Of a DNA stretch of 64,000 bases, positions 50,872 to 64,000 are shown piece after piece. The stretch covers positions 1,054,001 to 1,118,000 of the forward strand of contig JAQGEQ010000043.1 of NCBI GenBank assembly GCA_034620365.1, given 5' to 3'. Position 1 is the first letter of the stretch, and each line of letters opens with the position of its first letter. The notes under the pieces are model-generated. The model saw only the letters and a list, made by a program, of their open reading frames with translations. It was not told the origin of the DNA and searched no databases. The translations under genes and the position numbers were made by a program. Source of the stretch: Pegea sp. RAD2-039 (Eukaryota > Chordata > Thaliacea > Salpida > Salpidae).

Positions 50872-53800
50872 ACTATTACTACAAGAAACCTAAAAGCATT
50901 TGTAGTTGTTAGCTTTTTTGTTTCTTTATAGGTTTCAGAAATTATCTTTGTGAAATAATTGTTTGTAAATTTTATCTAAAAGTGATTTCAATTTTCATCA
51001 AATAGCTAATTACATACATCAATCAGTTACATTTGTTTGAAAGCAACTTGAAGGTTATCGAATAAAATGTATGATTGATATAAGTGGTTATTTTTAACTA
51101 ACAATTCACATCTGCTAACCGCATCCCTCTTTCGACGGTTTTTTGCTATTTTTTTAAACTCAAGGTGGCGAATTAGCTCAAGATGTTTAAATATTGCAGT
51201 TTAAGGACTGTTAGTCTATAATTTAGATAGTTGCGAATATATGGAGTCTCTCAGACCCTAAAAATCAACATCTAAGTTGAGTATCAAAAGCTTCACATTT
51301 CAAGAAAGCTGATGATTCCAGTTGATGATCAAAAGCTCCTTTTTAAAAATGACTAAATCAAATTGGAGTAGTCATTTTTAAAGTCTCAAATACTTGAAAA
51401 AACTCGATGATAAACATTTTTAATGTGTATCAAGAAAATGCTTTTGATATTTTCAATTATTGCCTGAATTTTCAGTATCATTGTAGAAAACACTGAATTG
51501 ATGAGAAGTGTTTAAAGATTCAAATTCTTGAAAACTGCTAACCTAATTAGCAGGGGATTATTCAATAATTTCTTACAAAAATGGTTAAAATTATCCAAAA
51601 GTTAACAAAATAAGTAAATACTTCAATTGAATAAACATTTTTAAACAAAATTCAGGGATTAGAAAACGAGCAATGAAAATTGTTGTTTAAAAAAAGATAC
51701 AAGTTTTCAAATAATATTTTTTAACTATACCGAAATATGAAGAACTATATTTGCTTGTAAATTTGGAAGATAAAATGTTCATAAGGGATTTCATCATCTT
51801 CAAATGATTTATTTTTGATCTTTAATAATCAGTCATGATTAAAAAACAATCTGATCTTAATCATGGTTTAATTATTATATAATCAAAAAACAAGTCAACT
51901 AGACTTTTTTTCATTTATGTAAAGCTATATATTATAAATTGTATTTTGAGTAATAGATAATATTTGGAATATTAAAAAATATTTTGAATACTATATCACT
52001 GAATATTGAAAACTCAAAACTGTGTTAACTGTCATAGCCAAAATGACAGCAAAAATGATGAAATTATTGGTCAGTTATATCATTAACTTATTATAATAAA
52101 ACTTCTTTTTTATTATTGATTAAATTTTATGAGGTTTACATTTTTGCTTTTAAGTAAGTTTATGTTTTGCTTGATCAGTTTTTCATGAAACTTCGAGTTG
52201 TGGAAAGCGACAATTGCGCGAGCTTTGTGGGTACGGTTGAATGATTTCAGTTTATGTAAAAGTCTGACTTGGTGTAAATATCATCTAAAGTCAATCTTTT
52301 ACATCTTCACAAATAATTTGAGGAATTTTGATCTTTTCAATCTACTTTTTCTGTATACGTTTTACTTAATGCATCATTAAATTATTGAACATTGTAAATA
52401 TAGAAACATTCAATGAAATTTATTTCAAATCTAAAAAAAATTTTGTCACCATGATCTTATATTTGATACGCAAATTAAATTCATTAAATAATTCTTACAA
52501 TTGTTTAATTATGTAAAATTATGTTGTTAAACACAATCAACAAAATGTTGAAAGCAAATCTGAAATTCAATCACTCTTTTGTTGTGCGTTTTTAGCTAAG
52601 TTCTTTTATTTCAATCCGAAAACTCAAATAAAACTTGATCGATTCGAAAAGAAAAATGCTTTCTGCTTTTATTTTAAGGCCACACCTTTTTGACAAAAAC
52701 CTCATTCAAACTTCTGCTTAAAAAGATCACATTTGTTTTAAACGCTCTGGATGAACTAAAGAGGTTTGATTTACATAATGATTAAACATTTTTCAGCTAC
52801 TAATTGAAAATTGCGTATTCGAAAACCAAAATCAGAACATATATTTCTTAGAAACCATCTCTATAAAAATGGTTTACTTGTGCAATGTTCAATTTATTTC
52901 AACAACTTTTAAATAAATAATCCGAAATGATTTTTATTAGATATTCACAGACGTTTTCATTTTGGTTGCAGTTTAAGATTTGATTTAGAAATTAAATGAA
53001 ACATATTTGTAGATCTATTTATAGATAATTTATTAAATATATGTTTAATATTTTATCTAAAAAGTAGAATATCAAAAGTAAATTTTTGCAACCTCATCAA
53101 GAAACCAGATCTGTTTAATTCATTTTTGTAATTGTAGTCACCACATTTGACCACCATTTAAACATTCATTTTGAAACAACAATAATATAATATTCTCGAA
53201 ACAATTTTAACAATTTTAGCAACATCTCTATTTACTTAATCGTAAATACACTTTTAAAAGATATTTACTCATATTTTTAAATTCAAAAGATTTAATGTAA
53301 ATAAACTTAAAAACAGTTTAAAGATTGATCTTTAAGATTGACTATCAAAACACTAGAGTAAAAAGATCCATTTAATATATCTGGTAAAGTTTATTTAATG
53401 AATAAAATTAATAAAAGTAAAATAAGAATTTAGAAATTTAAGAACTCCCAATCTTAGTTCAAATTTTAGTTTTGTGCCATAGTTTAAAAAGTTTTTAAGA
53501 GAAGTTACAGGTATAGATTTAATTTGAATTTTACTTAATTGTTTTCTTTGTGAATTTAGAATTAAAAATTCACTAATGAGGTTTTTAAATTAAGAAAAAA
53601 GTTATTTTCTCCACTTAATTGAAATTTTTGATTCATAACTTATATCTACATCAGTTATGCTGAAGAGTGATACTTAAGACCTTCTTATCATCTTTCAGCA
53701 GCCACATTATTTATTTATTCGCTATAAGAGCTGCATAATTTGTCATCTGCAGCCATGTGTTCAGTATAAACAATAAATAAAAATAGATTTGATTACAAAA

Positions 53801-53943
53801 TAGACACTCATTAAAATATTTTCAAATTATATTTAACTTCATATCGATAAACAATTTTGGACATTTTTCAAATTCAATTAAAGGTAATTTATGATTCTAG
53901 TAAATTTACAAGCTATTATTTTGAAGATTATTTGATGTCAGTT
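50872..53943. other. Gene-free AT-rich intergenic DNA
   Basis: After the SRM 3' end (AATAAA near 51061) no coding exon, RNA gene or coding repeat was recognised on either strand. An open frame at 52198-52380 lacks codon or family signals. Confidence 0.5.
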
Positions 53944-56900
53944 TTAAAAAATAGTTTGTTCAGTCAAATTTTCTTCTTTAACTTCTCTTTTTTCCTGAAT
54001 ATAAAACGATTTATGTAAAGTTGTACTTTACTATCATGCAAATAAGAAGTTCAACTTACTTCAGTAAATGCTTCATTGGTGTGATATCTTGGGGCAGGTT
54101 CAGGTTCGGTTTCATTTTTTCCAGTCGACTTTTCAAGTCCAAACCGTCCAATTTTTTTCATATTTTCAGGTAGCCAAGAAAAAAGCCAGTGGTCGAATAT
54201 GAAATACAAGTACCTCTGATCAACATCTTTCATATTTTTGCATCCATCTAAAAAGCAAAACTCGGTCAACACAATAGCAATTAATATTTAACTTTTCAAG
54301 AGTGACTTAAAGATTTTTCTCAGAAACTCACTACTAATCATGCTAATAACTGAAGCTACTATCAGAACTGTAGCGTAGCCAAAGCAACTGTAGTAGAGAT
54401 AAGAAATGGAATAAAATTGAGCTATTCCTGGATATTGATCAACTTCTTCAAGAGGTTTGGTTGTCAAGTTCAAACTCTATTTGAAAAAAATTAATTTATT
54501 AAGATAAAGAAAAAGTTTGAAAAGTTGATTGAAAAGTAATCTTATTTTTATCTGGACTATTTATTTACTTTACTACGATTTTGATTGTAGACTTTTTTGT
54601 TCATTCATAATCGTGGGTTGAAATTTCTGACTTGAGGAAAAATGAAGTTGAAGGTGTGTTGTAATTAAGAGTTTGCTTAATGAGGTTATTAAAGAAATTA
54701 ACCCAACTTAAAGCAAATGGGTTTAATAAAGCTATGAAACGCTGAAATGAGCCTGCTTAGAAATATTTAAATACTAATTCAGCCTAATGTTTACTTTTTC
54801 GAGCACTTAGGTAAATAACTTTAGGGCATTTTTAGGTTCTTGTGGTTAAAAAAATCTGGTTTTTAATGAAAATTAGACAACGTTGTTTCCATAAAAATTA
54901 AACAACCTTATTGCAACCTTCAGTTGAGAATTCAAGCTTCTGAGCAAAGACTGAAGATGGAGGATATGTCTTACTTCCAATATAAATCCATGTTGGTACA
55001 GCAATTCCACACAACACTCCAATTGAAGCTCCCTAAAAACATTGTTTTGTATTTTACTTTTGTTCAAATAATTCACTGAACATAAAGAATGAATAGAAAC
55101 TCAAAAATACTTCATGGTGTAGAGTAAATAAATATAAATATGAAATTAAAATAAATCATGAGAAGAGAAATTTATTAAACTTTTAGCTTCATTTGTGAAC
55201 AAATAAATAAACATGACTTTCAATTTTTTTTTAAAGTATCAAAATTATTTACTATAAAAATAAATATTTGCACAAACCAAAGAGTTCACAAAAGGTAACA
55301 AAAATCCGACTGAAAATAATCCAAGTAGAGGACCTCCTAGAAGTCCGAAAATACTTAAAGCTGCTTCTAATACTGCTCCTAGTTGAGATGCAAGATAAGC
55401 CATTGCGATACTGAGCAGTCCAAACACGATGACGAATCCTAAAAGAAAAAGTGAAACAAAACAAAAAACAGATTCGACAAAAAACCTTTTGACATCCAGT
55501 TATAAGTTTTTACGCTGAAGCTTGTATACGGTTTTACTACATCTTCAAGAATTACGCACGACATAGCATTTATTCCAGACGATACAGTGCTACAGTCATC
55601 AAAGAAAAATAATAGAAGTTATTTTACTGTAGTTTTTACCTCAAACTTCCAGAGAAGATACTGGAAACGACAAGTCCTGTTACTCCAGGATGATTTTTGA
55701 ATAACTCGACCGACCAATACGGTAGCAGCTAAAAAGTTTGAAGCATGAAAGTCTTAGTGAAAAGATGAAGTATGAATGTACTTGATCTTGTTTTTCGACA
55801 TCATTTGTAGAGAGTGGGTCACATGTGGAGTAATAAGCAAACATTATCGTTCCATTAATCATGCATAGACTGATGATGAAAACTAATCCAATCCAATTCA
55901 GATATAAAGCTCTAAAGATTTACAAGGTTTAAAAAAACTGTAAAATACTAAGCTGGTATTACGAAGAAACATGTCTTTAAAGATGAAATGTCTATCAGAC
56001 ACAAACCCTTTTGCTCTGTTTTTGCTTCTACAGCACAAATAACGTTGTACTTGGGATTGATTTACAGAATAGACGCTGAGCCAAAGAAAGGTTCCTCCGA
56101 CTACTACACTCCAAACAGTATGACGATAACGAGGATCAAAGCTGACTCTTAATAAGAAAATGAGGACATAAAAGTAAAGAGTAAAAAGACGAATATACTG
56201 AGTGAAGTCGATTCGTTTGCTTTCGGTGCAGATCCTCCAAACCTCTTTGTACCCACCAACTTCAGTACTTCCTTTAAAAGCAAGAGCAATAAACCCAGCC
56301 AACATAACTATAGCTTGAAAGACGTCTGTCCAAATAACAGCTTTAATTCCACCCTATTTGTGAAAATACCCGAGAGGATGTTAAAACATCTTTGAACATT
56401 TATTAAAACTTGTAGTTTCAGACAACATTGTCGTGATTGTTGTAATAGACAAAAAATAAAAATCGATCTTTGCTTTTCATCTTTAGGTTTTTTGAAGTTT
56501 TTGCATTTAAGTCTAAATATTTTGTTAGTTATTCCGAGATTTAAAAATAAAATTCTACATACGAATCTGATATTCTAAAATCATGATTCTCACCACTGTT
56601 GTGTAAAAGATGCAAACAATACCAGTAACAACCAAGGACATCCAAAGATTTAATCCAGTCACTGTAAAATATCACTTAAAAGAAAAATGAAGAATTTCTG
56701 GTTCTCACCTTTGTTAAGAGCAAGCGATGGAGCGTAGATGACGATACCCTGATAAAAAATTGTTTGAAATATGTAAATGAAGGTACCAAGCAACCGAACA
56801 GCTCGATTAAAACGTCTTTCTAGATACTGAAGATTTGAGATATTTGAATTGAGTTTACGAAGTTTCATTTGAAACCTCATATGTGCTAGTTAAGCCGAGA

Positions 56901-57269
56901 TCATAAAATATAGGCAGGAACATTTCGCCAGTGATGATAGCGACAAATAGAAGTGACAAAAGTATCCACCAATACATTGTACCAGAAGTATAAACTTCTG
57001 CTGGGGTTCCAAGTACAGTAATTGCTGACATGAAGCTTACCGAAAGTGAAAAGGCCACTGGCACCATTTGCAACTTTCTAATAATTTCAAATTTGATTGA
57101 GTTCAAAATCAGCTTTAAATTCCACTAACCTTCCTCCTAGTTGGTAGTTCTCATCATCTTGACGTCTACGTTCTTTTATCGCGTAAAAGACTCCAATAGC
57201 CGCTGAAACTCCCAGACAAACTCCGAACACAACATAATCTTCCGTAGTTAGATTTTTATCTGAAGACAT
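53944..57269 (-). CDS. SLC5-family sodium-coupled monocarboxylate-type transporter, 14 exons, 605 aa
   Basis: Exons, high to low: 57269-57130, 57077-56876, 56826-56709, 56661-56594, 56353-56199, 56147-56007, 55911-55782, 55728-55640, 55589-55486, 55438-55278, 55032-54907, 54476-54332, 54247-54060, 53994-53944. All joins are in frame. Family signatures: [123 protein letters not shown] and [15 protein letters not shown], matching SLC5A8/A12/A6-type proteins. Such carriers couple sodium to uptake of monocarboxylates, iodide or vitamins across the plasma membrane; about 13 helices are expected. Substrate cannot be read from sequence. The C-terminal tail is charged ([12 protein letters not shown]). 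The intron at 56148-56198 is 51 bp. An acceptor-like TTTACCAG lies 12 bp before the start. Confidence 0.92.
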
Positions 57270-58574
57270 TTTATCAATTTCCTGGTAAAAAAGACAACTT
57301 AGAAAATAACTGAACATTTAAACTTAAAGTAATACCATTAAATAGGTTGAATTTATTCATAAATTAAACCTATAAGTATTATTGTATAAGATAATAACTA
57401 AAGATTAAAATAAATAAAGCAAATCATGAAAAAAATTGATCTAGAAATAAATAGACAAATAAATAAATTATAATATCAATAAATAAATCAGTTATGTCAA
57501 GTTTTTATTTCGCTTTATTAATTTATCCATTAAATAGAATAATTTGTATATTATTACAGATTTATTTATAATATGAATTTTTAAAGTGGATATCAGCACT
57601 ATTAATAAAACTGATGTACTTTTTTCCATTCAATTATCTTCAACTTGATCTTAAAATCGAAATTTACGAAAAGATAAAACTGTAGCTGATGATTTAACTG
57701 TAGATATTTGATTTTTTCTTTCTAGTAGTTTTTGAGTTTATTTATGTGATATCATTTGAATAATCAAAAAACTTTTTGTAATTAACTCACTGATATTCTG
57801 AGAGTATCTTTGATTAGTTTATGTTCGATTGGCAGATACTATGATAGCCCTAAGCTTCGTTACAAAATTAATACACAATTTAGAAACTTTTTATAACTAA
57901 TGTAAGAACCTTTTCTGTAATTCTAAGTAAAAATAAACAAGCAACAAACATTTAAAAAAACTTATTCAGCCAACTTTCTCAACCTTTTTTTTTATCCTGA
58001 ATGATTGAAGTTTTAAGATTTTTTCTCAAGCTTCTTCTTTTTAATTGACTCTTTAGTTTTCCAAGCGGAAGTAAGTTAAAAGTGAATTGTTATTATGATT
58101 GACAATAACTTGTCAAATTGTGATATCAATTTTGAGAACAAAGTCTTGATGATATGGTTCTATGAAACAATAAAAAATTGTAATAGCTAAATAAATAATA
58201 TGAAAAGATATATCATTATGTTAACAAAATTTTAATGAGTTAGGTGAATTAATTTTAAAAATGTAGGAAATGTCTTTGAAATATAAAACAAATGATAAAA
58301 TGGTATACTACTAAGTTTCAGCTCATTTTAATTAGAAAATGAGGATTATAAGGATAAACTCCTGTAAGTAACATGTTAACTTACTTTATTATTTATTATT
58401 ATTTAGCTTACTTTATTTAAAAGCTTATTTACTTTGAGCGCTTTTTAGGGATTTTGAATACACTATAGGTAGAATTCAATTTAAACTTGAAGAACATTTT
58501 TTGATAAGATTATTTGACAAAAAATAATTTTGCAAAAAAAAGAACTTTTGGTTTCTGTTTATACGAATTTTCCA
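57270..58574. other. Intergenic region upstream of the SLC5 gene
   Basis: AT-rich. It contains a stretch rich in AAATAAAT units (about 57405-57490). No exon recognised. Confidence 0.4.
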
Positions 58575-58830
58575 ATAGAATTCTTTTTATTTATTTATAA
58601 AAATAAATACGAAGGAGGGTGACTGAAGAGAGCACCTCTCGCTTACACACATTCTCACAAATAACATCTATTAAGTTAGAAATATAGGAAGAAAATACAT
58701 CGCATTTCGGTAGTCCTCAAAGCATATAACAGTGAACAATTATATAGAATTATAGTAATATTTAAAAAAAGGAAAAATTCACAGTTTAGAAATGGCAGTG
58801 TTGGAAATATTATAACGGTTCAACTTCTGC
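58575..58830 (-). mobile_element. LINE 3' tail (minus orientation)
   Basis: In reverse complement it matches the tail in the NRF-6-like intron (about 4930-5200), including the GCAGAAGTTGAACCGTTATA block and the GCGAGAGGTGCTC block, and ends in an ATAAATAAAT run at 58575-58610. Only the terminal 250 bp or so remain. Confidence 0.75.
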
Positions 58831-62622
<3,792 letters not shown>

Positions 62623-64000
62623 TGACACCAACCCAATATCTAGCTATCTTCATTTTCAGTTTTCTATTCCCCTCAAATTGACTTGTAGCTCACTGATTGA
62701 TCTGTTGTGGTTTGAACAATCACAGTCGCGTTGAAGTATATATTTTCTAACTTGTATTATGTAGTGTGTCGACCCACATCAATTTTGAGGTAGTTATAAG
62801 CTTCGTTTTCTTCTATCAAAGCTTCCTTTCTCCTTTTAAGTTTAGTTTTGAAACAGTTTGATTTCTTTTTATAGCATTTGTGAACTATTTGGATCAGTTT
62901 GCTCAGGCACGTTTAGCTCAATCACAAATTGTTTCATTTTTAATACCTTCCATCTATTTTTACTCAAGAACTCAGTTTAATATTACTAATAAAACAAACT
63001 TCTTTTCAATTGTGTTCATTTACTTGTTGTGATGCTTTTTTAATAAGATAGTCAAGCTAATGTGTGTTTGCAACTAACCCTAGTAAACTTGCATGTCAGT
63101 GCTTCATTTAAGCTACCTTCACCTACTGCAGATGACACTGTGCCCTTTTCCGGCATGTTGTTTGTGGCTTAATTTTAATCAAATTGTTTTTATCCTCAGC
63201 AAACTGTTTATTAAGTAGCTTCTGTAAACTTTTTGAGCAAATAAGCTTGGCAATTTACAAGTACCGGAAATACAGAACTAACAATTGATTTTTAACACTT
63301 TCTATCACGCAGTTCTTTATAATTCCTGCTGCTGCTGCTTCTATCCAACTTTGAAGGCGATTTGCTTTTTACTAGCCGCTTGCTGCTTACTTAAACATTT
63401 AGACAGTTTTTGAGCAGTTCTTTTAATCTTGTTCTTGAAGTCCAACCAAACAAAACTCGGTTGGAAATGATTCTTCACTAATCACAGACGGTTGGTTGTA
63501 ACTGTGAACATTTTTGCAAAATATTCTTTTTTTTACTGATATCATTTTGGTGTATTTTTATTAACTTTTCATTACTTGATGTTCTAAGTGGCTACTCAAC
63601 AAATGCTGATTTCATAACCAAGATATTCACAATTGATGTACTTTACAAAATTTGTGTGTTTTTCAGTTTGTAAAAACTTTCATCATAAATGCAATCTGTT
63701 ATCATCACCAAGTATTTAGTTCTAAAATTAAATAAATGTATAATTTCTAGTTCTATTCATCAAATGTACAAATTGCTAGTTATACTCAAACTGATTAACT
63801 TACTTCATTTTCACATGGTTACTAGTAGTGTAAGCAGTTATGATATACAAATATCAACACTTGTCAACAGTTTTTAAAACTTGCGCTTGTTACGTTTCTA
63901 TCTGTTTTATCAGCAACAAGTTTTGTTTCATCTAATATTACGATGTATCCTTTCTCTAACAATTATTTTATACTTAATAAGTATTCTAGATATTATATAC
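62623..64000. other. CDC42 3' untranslated region and downstream DNA
   Basis: The first AATAAA is at 62988-62993. Beyond it the sequence is T-rich with CTTC-type pyrimidine runs and no recognised gene; an open frame at 63689-63877 has no protein features. Confidence 0.45.

Noticed and set aside
52198-52380. Open frame of 60 codons in the gene-free stretch after SRM
   Set aside because: Phe/Leu/Tyr-rich composition expected from AT-rich random sequence, with no recognised family.

Overview
This 64 kb window is animal nuclear DNA. It is AT-rich (by eye roughly 70 %), every recognisable gene is split by introns with ordinary GT..AG borders, and the reconstructed proteins are clearly metazoan: MARK/Par-1 kinase with kinase, UBA and KA1 parts, dyskerin, MFAP1, BLOC1S1, ARGLU1, spermidine synthase, an SLC5 monocarboxylate-type transporter and CDC42. 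The source looks like an intron-rich invertebrate. An NRF-6-type membrane acyltransferase, many 46-57 bp introns next to kilobase introns, and acceptor-like AGs just before most start codons (a possible sign of spliced-leader trans-splicing) fit that. The species cannot be settled from the sequence.

Layout. 1-10.7 kb: an accessory, rearranged region. A 14-exon NRF-6-like gene (2912-8586, +) faces a decayed head-to-head copy (1-1713, -) across a large inverted repeat. A third stray fragment of the same first exon lies at about 10.5 kb, between pieces of non-LTR retrotransposons. 13.6-28.3 kb: one long MARK/Par-1 gene (-), rebuilt as 22 coding exons for 797 aa. 32.0-35.1 kb: dyskerin (-), 16 exons, 504 aa. 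36.6-37.6 kb: a dead LINE reverse transcriptase. 38.3-40.3 kb: MFAP1 (+), 9 exons, 478 aa. 41.1-42.0 kb: BLOC1S1 (-), 119 aa, tail to tail with MFAP1. 44.5-47.1 kb: ARGLU1 (+), 254 aa. 49.5-50.9 kb: spermidine synthase (+), 305 aa. 53.9-57.3 kb: SLC5 transporter (-), 14 exons, 605 aa. 60.4-62.6 kb: CDC42 (+), 191 aa, with two alternative terminal exons. The rest is AT-rich intergenic or intronic sequence and retroelement remnants, several sharing one 3' tail.

The genes do not form an operon or pathway. They are housekeeping genes for RNA (dyskerin, MFAP1, ARGLU1), cell polarity (MARK, CDC42), organelle trafficking (BLOC1S1), polyamine synthesis (SRM) and transport (SLC5, NRF-6-like). All exon joins were made by hand from reading frame, splice sites and family resemblance; no alignment or transcript data were available.

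Most interesting signals: the CDC42 gene carries two complete alternative last exons that begin with Arg and Lys in the same order as the vertebrate brain and ubiquitous exons; acceptor-like sites sit immediately before most start codons; TGACGTCA and TCACGTGA palindromes are concentrated in dyskerin and MFAP1, mostly in tiny introns; dyskerin ends in a chain of small lysine-rich, phase-0 exons and two of its longer introns share a near-identical stretch of about 30 bp; and the NRF-6 inverted duplication.
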